64,000 bases of DNA, from contig DIGE01000014.1 of the NCBI GenBank assembly GCA_002419465.1, positions 372,001-436,000 of the forward strand. The letters are read 5' to 3'. The position numbers and the translations under genes are program-made. This DNA is from Geobacter sp. UBA5730. GTDB lineage: Bacteria > Desulfobacterota > Desulfuromonadia > Geobacterales > Pseudopelobacteraceae. Positions within the stretch are counted from its first letter, which is position 1; each line of letters begins with the position of its first letter. Below, piece by piece: positions 54,056 to 61,113 of the stretch. The notes below the pieces were generated by a model. The model saw nothing but the letters and a program-made list of their open reading frames with translations. It ran no database searches and was not told the origin of the DNA.

Positions 54056-56620
54056 CTACCCCCAGACCAGGTAGCCGGGTTCATATACCGGCCCCACCTG
54101 CGGATGCCGTGGCATGGCCCGCACCAGGAAGCCATACCGTCCGCAGAAGCGACATTCCAGGGTACCACTGAAACGATGTTGTCCGTGCCCCAGATCGGCT
54201 TCATGCTGCAAGGTCACCGTCTCGCCACCCCGAATGATGCCCTGATTGTCCAGAACGCCGAAGTACCCCTCCACTACCACCTCTTCAAACGGTATGTCTC
54301 CCACAGCCAGCTGCACAGCCACCGGCACACTACTGCCCACCCCAACGGCGTCCCCCAGCCGGGCGTCTACCGCCTCAATCCGCACCTGCGGCCAGGCCTT
54401 GAAAATTCGCTCCTTCCAGGCGGCCAAGTCCTTGGCCAGGGCCAGATCGTTGGCCTCCAGACGTGCCCAGTGACGATAGGAGGGAATGTAGGAAAGCTGG
54501 GCATACTCCTCCACCATCCGATCAGTTGAAAAGACCGGGCAAAGCGATTGCAAGGAGGCCTTCATGGTGGCCACCCAGGAGCGGGGGATCCCGTCGCTGC
54601 CCTGGTCATAATAAAGCGGAATCACTTCCTTCTCCAACAGATCATACAACGCCCGGCTCTCCACCTGATTCTGGTATTCCAGGTCTTCGTAGACCTCACC
54701 CTTGCCGATGGCCCAGCCGTTATTGCCCTGATATCCCTCACACCACCAGCCATCCAGCACCGACAGGTTCAGGCCTGCGTTGAAAGCTACCTTCATGCCG
54801 CTGGTACCGCTGGCCTCCATCGGCCTGCGGGGGGTGTTCAGCCAGACATCTGCACCCTGCACCAGATGACGGGCCACCTCCATGTCATAATCCTCGATAA
54901 AGACGATCCGGTGGCGGAAGCGCTCCTGGTGGGATACCTGCACGATCTGCCGGATCAACTCCTTGCCCTCCTGGTCATGGGGGTGGGCCTTGCCGGCAAA
55001 GATGATCTGCACCGGCATCTCGGCGTTGTTCAGGATGCGAGCCAGCCGATCCAGATCCCGCAGCAGCAGGGTGCCGCGCTTGTAGGTGGCGAATCGGCGG
55101 GCAAAACCGATGGTTAACACCTCCGGATCCAACACCTCATCTGCAACGGCAATCTCTTTGGCGGTTGCTCCAACCTTTTGTAACTGTTGCTTCAGGCGAC
55201 AGCGGGCGAAGTCCACCAGCCGTTCCCGGGTGGTCTGGCGGGTACGCCAGAGCTCGGCATCAGGGATCCTGGCCACCCGACGCCAGGCATTGTGATCGGT
55301 CAGATCCTCTTGCCAGCGGGTGCCCAGATAACGGATCAACAAAGACGCCATCTGGCCAGACATCCAGGTCCGGGTATGCACGCCGTTGGTAATCGAAGTG
55401 AGCGGCAGCTGTTCTTCCGGCAGTTCCGGCCAGGTATTTTTCCACATGGCACGGGAAACCTCGCCGTGCAACTGGCTGACGCCGTTGGTGTGGCCGGCCA
55501 GCTTGAGGGCCAACACCGCCATACAGAAGCTCTCATACTGGTCATGGGGATTCTGACGGCCCAGCCCCAGAAATTCATCACGGGAGAGACCAAACGACCG
55601 AATGTACTTTGAAAAATATTTGTCCAGCATATCGCTGGGAAAGTGATCTATGCCGGCCTCTACCGGGGTGTGGGTGGTAAAGACGTTACCGGCCCGGACG
55701 ACCTCCTTGGCCTCTGCAAAGGTAATCTTGCGTTTTTCCATCACCAGCCTGATCCGTTCCAGGGCCAGGAAGGCGGAATGCCCTTCGTTCATATGGCAAA
55801 CATTGGGGATGATATGCAGGGCCCGCAGAATTCTGACGCCGCCAATTCCCAGCAAAATCTCCTGCAAGATCCGCATCTCCTGGTTGCCGCCATACAACTG
55901 GGCGGTAATCAGACGATCTTCCGGGTTGTTCTCCTCAAGATTGGTGTCCAGCAGATAAAGCGGGACTCGCCCCACCTGAACCCTCCAGACATGCACCTTG
56001 AAACGTCGCGGGCCAAACTCCAGCTCCACCTCCAAAGGCCGCCCCTTGTCATCACGCTCAAGGGTGAGCGGCAGGTTGTAGAAGTCGTTCTCCGGGTAGA
56101 TCTCCTGCTGCCAGCCTTCGTTATTCAAGTATTGACGGAAGTAGCCCTGGCGATAGAGCAGGCCGACCCCCACCAACGGCAGACCAAGATCCGAGGCCGA
56201 CTTGAGGTGATCCCCGGCCAGCACCCCCAACCCTCCGGAGTAGACCGGCAGCGATTCGTGCAGCCCGAACTCCATGGAAAAATAAGCAATCTTCAACTGG
56301 TTATCGCCGCTGTACTCCCGGTCGAACCAGGTCTTTTCCCCCTGGTAAGCGGAAAGCTTCTCGTCCACCATCTGCAGGTGCGCCATAAAGCCTTCATCCA
56401 GCTTGAGGGACTCCAGGGTCGTCTGCTGGAGGATGCCCAGCATCTCTACCGGATTGTGCCGGGTGGCGGTCCAGAGATCCTCGTCAAGTCGCCGGAACAG
56501 GGCGATCGCATCCGGCTCCCAGCACCACCAGAGATTGTAGGCGATTCGCTGCAGGGCTGCCAGCTCACCGGTCAAGGAGGGGACAACGGTAAATTTGTGA
56601 AGCAGCTTGGAAAAATCCAT
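54056..56620 (-). CDS. glgP: Alpha-glucan (glycogen/maltodextrin) phosphorylase
   Basis: Releases glucose 1-phosphate from alpha-1,4-glucans. The N-terminal DUF3417-type segment ([20 protein letters not shown]) marks the long alpha-glucan phosphorylase subfamily. [20 protein letters not shown] and [15 protein letters not shown] follow. The pyridoxal-phosphate lysine is in the block [18 protein letters not shown]. Length is 854 from the start at 56620, chosen for GAGGTG ten bases upstream. The phosphohexomutase nearby could take its product into glycolysis. Confidence 0.93.
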   Translation of the reverse strand: MDFSKLLHKFTVVPSLTGELAALQRIAYNLWWCWEPDAIALFRRLDEDLWTATRHNPVEMLGILQQTTLESLKLDEGFMAHLQMVDEKLSAYQGEKTWFDREYSGDNQLKIAYFSMEFGLHESLPVYSGGLGVLAGDHLKSASDLGLPLVGVGLLYRQGYFRQYLNNEGWQQEIYPENDFYNLPLTLERDDKGRPLEVELEFGPRRFKVHVWRVQVGRVPLYLLDTNLEENNPEDRLITAQLYGGNQEMRILQEILLGIGGVRILRALHIIPNVCHMNEGHSAFLALERIRLVMEKRKITFAEAKEVVRAGNVFTTHTPVEAGIDHFPSDMLDKYFSKYIRSFGLSRDEFLGLGRQNPHDQYESFCMAVLALKLAGHTNGVSQLHGEVSRAMWKNTWPELPEEQLPLTSITNGVHTRTWMSGQMASLLIRYLGTRWQEDLTDHNAWRRVARIPDAELWRTRQTTRERLVDFARCRLKQQLQKVGATAKEIAVADEVLDPEVLTIGFARRFATYKRGTLLLRDLDRLARILNNAEMPVQIIFAGKAHPHDQEGKELIRQIVQVSHQERFRHRIVFIEDYDMEVARHLVQGADVWLNTPRRPMEASGTSGMKVAFNAGLNLSVLDGWWCEGYQGNNGWAIGKGEVYEDLEYQNQVESRALYDLLEKEVIPLYYDQGSDGIPRSWVATMKASLQSLCPVFSTDRMVEEYAQLSYIPSYRHWARLEANDLALAKDLAAWKERIFKAWPQVRIEAVDARLGDAVGVGSSVPVAVQLAVGDIPFEEVVVEGYFGVLDNQGIIRGGETVTLQHEADLGHGQHRFSGTLECRFCGRYGFLVRAMPRHPQVGPVYEPGYLVWG

Positions 56621-56657
56621 GGGGCACCTCAGGAATAGGCCAGCATACAAAAATTAG

Positions 56658-56780
56658 GAAACGAGGTTTTTCTCGTCCCAGCTGCGGCAAGCCAGGGGTG
56701 GCAGCGGAGACGTACTAAAGCAGTACGTAGAGCATGCCACCGTGCAGGTTGACATGGCTGGAACGGAAAAGGACCGTTTC
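56658..56780. repeat. About 120-bp imperfect palindrome between glgP and dapF
   Basis: Nested inverted repeats share one centre at about 56719: ACGTAC/GTACGT (56710-56715, 56723-56728), GGTGGCA/TGCCACC (56697-56703, 56735-56741) and GAAAC/GTTTC (56658-56662, 56776-56780). CCAGC/GCTGG (56678-56682, 56757-56761) pairs one base off register. The outer arm reaches the dapF stop codon. It could form a very long hairpin in RNA or be a palindromic repeat element. Confidence 0.65.
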
Positions 56781-57616
56781 TACAGAGTTATTTCACCGGA
56801 AAACACTTCCGTTGCCGGGCCGGTCATAAATACCGGGCCATGTTCAACCCACTCCAGCTCCAGGTCGCCGCCGGCCAGATGATTCAAGATGGTACGGTCG
56901 GTGACGTTGTTCAGCACACCTGCCACACAGACGGCACTGGCGCCGGTGCCGCAGGCCAGAGTTTCACCGGCCCCCCGCTCCCATGTGCGCTGTTTCACCT
57001 CGCCGCGGGAGATGATCTGGATAAACTCCACGTTGGTACGGCGGGGGAACAGCTGGTGGTTCTCAATCAGCGGGCCGTAGGTAGCCACTGGAAAGTTGGC
57101 CACGTCATCCACATAGATGATGCAGTGGGGGTTACCCATGGAAACGCAGGTAATCTTGAAGGTCTTGTCCAGCACCGTCAGCTCTTCGGACACCACCTGG
57201 GATACCGGACTGCCGTTCATTGGAATCTCTTCGCGGGCGAGCCGCGGCGGTCCCATATTAACCCGCACCCGATCGACCTTATTGGCATCATTGGGGAAAA
57301 GTTGCAGGGTCAGAATGCCGGCACCGGTCTCAACCGTAATCTCTGTCTTGTTCACAATGCCATGGTCATAGGCGTACTTGGCCACGCAGCGGATACCGTT
57401 ACCGCACATCTCTGACTCTGAGCCGTCACTGTTAAACATCCGCATCCGTACATCAGCCTTGTCGCTGGGCATGATCAGGATCAGGCCGTCGGAACCGATG
57501 CCAAAATTGCGATTGGAGACCTTGACGGCTACTTCAGCAGGGCTGGCAACTGGTTCTTCAAAGCAGTTCACATAGACATAATCATTACCGGCACCGTGCA
57601 TCTTGGTGAATTTCAT
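56780..57616 (-). CDS. dapF: Diaminopimelate epimerase
   Basis: Converts LL- to meso-diaminopimelate for lysine and peptidoglycan synthesis. Both catalytic cysteines are present, in [15 protein letters not shown] and [15 protein letters not shown]. The opening [20 protein letters not shown] is typical. Length 278 is normal. It is divergent from the carbonic anhydrase-like gene. Confidence 0.97.
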   Translation of the reverse strand: MKFTKMHGAGNDYVYVNCFEEPVASPAEVAVKVSNRNFGIGSDGLILIMPSDKADVRMRMFNSDGSESEMCGNGIRCVAKYAYDHGIVNKTEITVETGAGILTLQLFPNDANKVDRVRVNMGPPRLAREEIPMNGSPVSQVVSEELTVLDKTFKITCVSMGNPHCIIYVDDVANFPVATYGPLIENHQLFPRRTNVEFIQIISRGEVKQRTWERGAGETLACGTGASAVCVAGVLNNVTDRTILNHLAGGDLELEWVEHGPVFMTGPATEVFSGEITL

Positions 57617-57656
57617 TACTTCTTCCTCCAGTGTTCATTCGTACTCATGGCTTACA

Positions 57657-57685
57657 AAAATAGCAGAATCACGACGGGGCAACAA
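57657..57685 (-). promoter_or_regulatory. Possible dapF promoter
   Basis: Minus strand: TTGTTG (57685-57680), 17-bp spacer, TATTTT (57662-57657), about 40 bp before the dapF ATG. Each box matches four of six consensus bases. Confidence 0.4.
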
Positions 57686-57759
57686 GACGAAATCATGGAC
57701 GTCAACCACCGCTTGCAGGTATAGTTATCATCTTCAAGCCCAGCCTCAGGAGACACACC

Positions 57760-58308
57760 ATGATCAAGCCGTTCAAAGGCATGCAGCCCCACATCGACCC
57801 TTCCGCCTTTATTGCCGAAACCGCCGTGGTGATCGGCGAGGTTTCAATCGGGGTGGAGTCCAGCCTCTGGTATAATGTCGTGGCCCGCGGTGATGTGAAC
57901 AGTATCACCATCGGCGCCCGCAGCAATGTGCAGGATATGACCATGCTGCACGTCACCCATAAAAAGCATGGCGACGACCCCGGCGCACCATTAACCATCG
58001 GGGATGATGTCACCATCGGCCACAGCGTGACCCTGCACGGCTGTACCCTCGAAAACGGCTGTTTCATCGGCATGCAGGCCATGGTGATGGACAAGGCGGT
58101 GGTTGGCGAAGGTGCCCTGGTGGGCGCCAGAGCACTGGTCACCGAGGGGACGGTCATCCCGCCCCATACCCTCTGGATCGGGGCACCAGCCACATACAAA
58201 CGTGATCTGACCCCCGACGAAGTGGCCTGGCTGAAGAAATCAGCCGGCAACTACGTACGCTATTCACGAGAGTTTATCGCAGAGGGGCTTGGGGAGCAGC
58301 GGGATTAA
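57760..58308 (+). CDS. Gamma-carbonic anhydrase-like hexapeptide-repeat protein
   Basis: A 182-residue left-handed beta-helix protein of the YrdA/gamma-carbonic anhydrase type. Hexapeptide repeats run from about 18 to 150 (IGARSNVQDMTMLHVTH, IGDDVTIGHSVTLHGC, IGMQAMVMDKAVVGEGALVG). The metal-ligand histidines (LHVTH, GHSVTLH) are kept. Whether it hydrates CO2 is open, as many relatives are inactive. AGGAG precedes the ATG. Confidence 0.88.
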   Translation: MIKPFKGMQPHIDPSAFIAETAVVIGEVSIGVESSLWYNVVARGDVNSITIGARSNVQDMTMLHVTHKKHGDDPGAPLTIGDDVTIGHSVTLHGCTLENGCFIGMQAMVMDKAVVGEGALVGARALVTEGTVIPPHTLWIGAPATYKRDLTPDEVAWLKKSAGNYVRYSREFIAEGLGEQRD

Positions 58309-58352
58309 ATTCGTTTGGCTACAACATACACCCCCAGACCCACACAACAAAA

Positions 58353-58381
58353 TTGACAGATTATCTTCAAATGACCATACT
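58353..58381 (+). promoter_or_regulatory. Promoter of the toxin-antitoxin pair
   Basis: TTGACA (58353-58358), 17-bp spacer, CATACT (58376-58381). The antitoxin ATG follows at 58402 with AAGGAG before it. Confidence 0.6.
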
Positions 58382-58386
58382 GGTCA
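58372..58386. promoter_or_regulatory. Candidate antitoxin operator, TGACCA-TAC-TGGTCA
   Basis: A perfect 6-bp inverted repeat with a three-base spacer covers the -10 box of the toxin-antitoxin promoter. Antitoxins of the Phd/YefM type usually repress their own operon from such a site. Confidence 0.55.
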
Positions 58387-58401
58387 CAAGGAGATGACTT
58401 C

Positions 58402-58695
58402 ATGCAAACCGCAGCCGTTTCAGAACTCAAGGCATCCACCAGCGAGTACCTTGCAAGGGTTAAGTCAGGAGAAGAAATCCTGATAACCGACCGAGGTACG
58501 CCGATTGCCAAAATCATCCCGCTTCGCCGGACAGACGATGCGCTAGGCGCCCGCATGATGCAGCTTGAACGGGCCGGCATGATACGTAGAGGCACCGGCG
58601 CCATCACGGAGGATTTCTGGACGGCCGCTCGACCCCAGAATAGAGGCGGATCCGCTCTGGCTGCGCTCCTTGACGAACGGGAGGATGGCCGATGA
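58402..58695 (+). CDS. Phd/YefM-family antitoxin
   Basis: A 97-residue antitoxin. The N-terminal DNA-binding part shows the Phd fold (VSELKASTSEYLARVKSGEE, ILITDRGTPIAKIIPL). The C-terminal half, which should wrap the toxin, is charged and ends in LAALLDEREDGR. It overlaps the PIN toxin gene by four bases (ATGA), the usual coupled arrangement. Confidence 0.9.
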   Translation: MQTAAVSELKASTSEYLARVKSGEEILITDRGTPIAKIIPLRRTDDALGARMMQLERAGMIRRGTGAITEDFWTAARPQNRGGSALAALLDEREDGR

Positions 58696-59132
58696 GGTTC
58701 TGGGACAGCTCTGCAATTATTCCCCTGTGCCTTGAAGAACCGCATTCCGAAGCCATGCGCCTGTTGGCAGGTGAAGACGGAGAGCTGGCTTTCTGGTGGG
58801 GTACGCCGGTAGAATGCAGTTCTTCCTTTGCCCGGTTGCGGCGAGAAGGCTCCCTATCTGCTGATGATGAACAGCAGCTGCGTCGTCTTGTGGATCAGCT
58901 TACCCAAAGCGGCACCGAGCTATCACCATCCGAGGAGGTACGCGCAACGGCGCGGCGGCTGCTGTTGCGTCATCCGTTACGGGCTGCGGATTCTATGCAA
59001 CTTGCTGCTGCCCTGGTATGGGCCGCAAACAGACCCGATGATCTGGGCTTTGTCTGTCTGGACAAACGGTTGCGAGATGCAGCCCGGGTAGAAGGCTTTA
59101 CGCTGTTCCCGCAGGGGTTGCCTAATGTTTGA
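58692..59132 (+). CDS. PIN-domain toxin (VapC-type ribonuclease)
   Basis: A 146-residue PIN nuclease, probably cleaving tRNA or rRNA. The acidic active-site residues are visible: Asp in MRFWDSSAIIPLCLEEPHSE, Glu in TPVECSSSFARLRREG, Asp in LRAADSMQLAAALVWA and Asp in GFVCLDKRLRDAA. Start overlaps the antitoxin stop. No adjacent mobile element is seen. Confidence 0.9.
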   Translation: MRFWDSSAIIPLCLEEPHSEAMRLLAGEDGELAFWWGTPVECSSSFARLRREGSLSADDEQQLRRLVDQLTQSGTELSPSEEVRATARRLLLRHPLRAADSMQLAAALVWAANRPDDLGFVCLDKRLRDAARVEGFTLFPQGLPNV

Positions 59133-59166
59133 TATTCACAAACGAAACCCCTGAAAAACAAAACAG

Positions 59167-59195
59167 TTGACGGACTGTTCCGGTCTTCTTAAGAT
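59167..59195 (+). promoter_or_regulatory. leuA promoter
   Basis: TTGACG (59167-59172), 17-bp spacer, TAAGAT (59190-59195). It begins transcription about ten bases before the T-box leader structure, 35 bp after the toxin stop codon. Confidence 0.6.
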
Positions 59196-59209
59196 ACCAG
59201 TACAATTTA

Positions 59210-59467
59210 ACGTAAAGGCTGTGAAGAGGAGTAGTAACAGAGGTACATCCTTGAGAGAGCCGGTGGGTGGTGCGAACCGGTGGATGGAAACTGTGAACTC
59301 GCCTCGGAGCCACTCCGGTGAACTATCAGTAGTCGGAGTCGTCTCATCCACGTAACGGATTTAATTGAGGCCCGCACATCGTTTTGCAAGCAAAGCGACC
59401 GGGTGAAGTAGGGTGGTACCACGGAAGCTCTGACGCCTCCGTCCCTGCAACGGGGCGGAGGCGTTTT
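59210..59467 (+). ncRNA. T-box leader (tRNA-Leu-sensing riboswitch) of leuA
   Basis: The leader contains the T-box proper, AGGGTGGTACCACGG (59410-59424). Upstream, a stem I includes an AGAGAG...GGTGCGAACCGG distal region typical of T-boxes. The specifier loop appears to be GTGAACTCGCC, with CTC (Leu) at 59298-59300. The terminator follows. Uncharged tRNA-Leu should pair with the specifier and the T-box, form the antiterminator, and allow leuA transcription. The specifier assignment is by eye and agrees with the gene's pathway. Confidence 0.88.
59433..59467 (+). terminator. Regulated terminator of the leuA T-box
   Basis: ACGCCTCCG (59433-59441) pairs with CGGAGGCGT (59456-59464), followed by TTTT. 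It competes with the antiterminator formed by the T-box bases just upstream. Confidence 0.85.
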
Positions 59468-59500
59468 CTAGTTTACAGACACCACACAGGAGGTGGCAGC

Positions 59501-61060
59501 ATGGCCAAGGCAAAGACAACCACAAAAGACGACCGGCACGTAGTCAAGATTTTTGATACCACCCTGCGGGATGGCGAACAGGCACCCGGCAATAGCATGA
59601 ACATTGAGGAAAAGCTGCGCCTTGCCAAACAGCTGCAAAAGCTGAACGTCGACATTATCGAGGCCGGTTTCCCGATCGCTTCAGATGGCGATTTCGAAGC
59701 GGTAAAAAAAGTTGCTCAAACCATCAAGGGCCCTGAAATAGCCGGCCTGTGCCGCTGTAGCGTAAAAGACATCGATCGGGCCTGGGAGGCGTTGAAATAT
59801 GCCGGAGAGAAGGGGCGGATTCACACCTTTATCGCCACCTCCGACATCCATATGAAGTATAAACTGCAGATGGAACCGCAGCAGGTACTCGAGTCCGCCG
59901 TTAAAGCGGTCAAGCGTGCAGCCTCCTACACCCCTAACGTCGAGTTTTCCTGTGAGGACGCGGCACGGACCCGCCTGCCGTTTCTGGCTCAGGTGGTAGA
60001 GGCAGTGATCGCCGCCGGGGCCACCACGGTCAATATTCCTGATACCGTTGGCTATACCGTGCCGTTTGAGTACTTCAACATCATCAAGTTCCTGAAGGAT
60101 AACGTGCCCAATATTGAGAAGGCGGTTATCTCGGTACACTGCCACAACGACCTGGGCCTTTCGGTAGCCAACTCGATTGCTGCGATACAGGCCGGAGCCG
60201 GTCAGGTTGAATGTACCATCAACGGGATTGGCGAACGGGCCGGTAACTGTTCGCTGGAAGAGTTCGTGATGGTCCTGCGGACCCGTCGTGACATCCTGCC
60301 GTTTGCCACCAACATCGCAACCGAGCAGCTGACCCCGGCCAGCCGCCTGCTGACCAGCATCACCGGCATCTCGGTGCAACCGAACAAATCAGTGGTAGGG
60401 GCCAATGCCTTTGCCCATGAAGCCGGCATCCACCAGCATGGTATGCTGATGGACAAATCCACCTATGAGATCATGACCCCTGAGTCGGTGGGACTGACCG
60501 CCAGCGCACTGGTATTGGGTAAACACTCCGGCCGCCACGCCTTCAAAAAGCGGCTGGGAGAGCTGGGACATGACTTGAATGATGAGTTGCTGAACCGGGC
60601 TTTTGAGCGCTTCAAGACCTTGGCCGACCTGAAAAAAGAGGTCTTTGACGAGGACCTTGACGCCATTGTGACTGACGAGGCCCGGGGTGAGGACAAGTAC
60701 AAGCTGGAGCACATTACCGTGACCTGCGGTTCTTTTGCCGTGGCCACCGCCACCGTGCAGATGGAGATCAACGGCACGCCGGTACGGACTGCCGAGCTCG
60801 GTGACGGCCCGGTTGATTCAGCCTTCAAGGCTATCAAAAAGCTGACCAAGAGCAAGGCAAAACTAACCCAATATAATGTCGGTTCGATCACCGGCGGCAC
60901 CGATGCCCAGGGCGAGGTAACCGTGCGAGTGGAGGAGGGTGGCCACACCGTGGTGGGCAAAGGATCTTCCACCGACATCATTGTGGCCTCCGCCAAAGCC
61001 TATATCCATGCCTTAAACCGGCTGCACGGCAAGCAAAAACGCTTGACCGACGCGGTTTAA
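59501..61060 (+). CDS. leuA: 2-Isopropylmalate synthase
   Basis: First committed step of leucine synthesis: condensation of acetyl-CoA with 2-oxoisovalerate. The TIM barrel has FDTTLRDGEQAPGNSMN, the metal-binding HCHNDLGLSVANS and GIGERAGNCSLEEFVM. The C-terminal leucine-binding regulatory domain (about 390-510) is present, so end-product inhibition adds to T-box control. Start at 59501 follows AGGAGGTGGCAGC; an in-frame upstream ATG would lie in the T-box. Citramalate synthase is less likely given the leucine T-box. Confidence 0.94.
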   Translation: MAKAKTTTKDDRHVVKIFDTTLRDGEQAPGNSMNIEEKLRLAKQLQKLNVDIIEAGFPIASDGDFEAVKKVAQTIKGPEIAGLCRCSVKDIDRAWEALKYAGEKGRIHTFIATSDIHMKYKLQMEPQQVLESAVKAVKRAASYTPNVEFSCEDAARTRLPFLAQVVEAVIAAGATTVNIPDTVGYTVPFEYFNIIKFLKDNVPNIEKAVISVHCHNDLGLSVANSIAAIQAGAGQVECTINGIGERAGNCSLEEFVMVLRTRRDILPFATNIATEQLTPASRLLTSITGISVQPNKSVVGANAFAHEAGIHQHGMLMDKSTYEIMTPESVGLTASALVLGKHSGRHAFKKRLGELGHDLNDELLNRAFERFKTLADLKKEVFDEDLDAIVTDEARGEDKYKLEHITVTCGSFAVATATVQMEINGTPVRTAELGDGPVDSAFKAIKKLTKSKAKLTQYNVGSITGGTDAQGEVTVRVEEGGHTVVGKGSSTDIIVASAKAYIHALNRLHGKQKRLTDAV

Positions 61061-61072
61061 ACCTGTTGCCTG

Positions 61073-61111
61073 GACCGGCTGCGAGGTGGCCCGCACCACC
61101 TGCAGCCGGTC
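61073..61111. terminator. Bidirectional terminator between leuA and the sigma-54 activator
   Basis: GACCGGCTGC (61073-61082) pairs with GCAGCCGGTC (61102-61111), with a further AGGTGG/CCACCT stem inside. It ends the two convergent genes. Confidence 0.75.
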
Positions 61112-61113
61112 AG

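Noticed and set aside
55643..56638. Long open frame (about 331 codons) on the plus strand opposite glgP
   Set aside because: Antisense shadow of a high-GC gene; His/Gln/Gly-rich without domains.
58309..59500. Mobile island around the toxin-antitoxin pair
   Set aside because: No integrase, transposase, direct repeats or tRNA boundary is visible; composition is like the neighbours.
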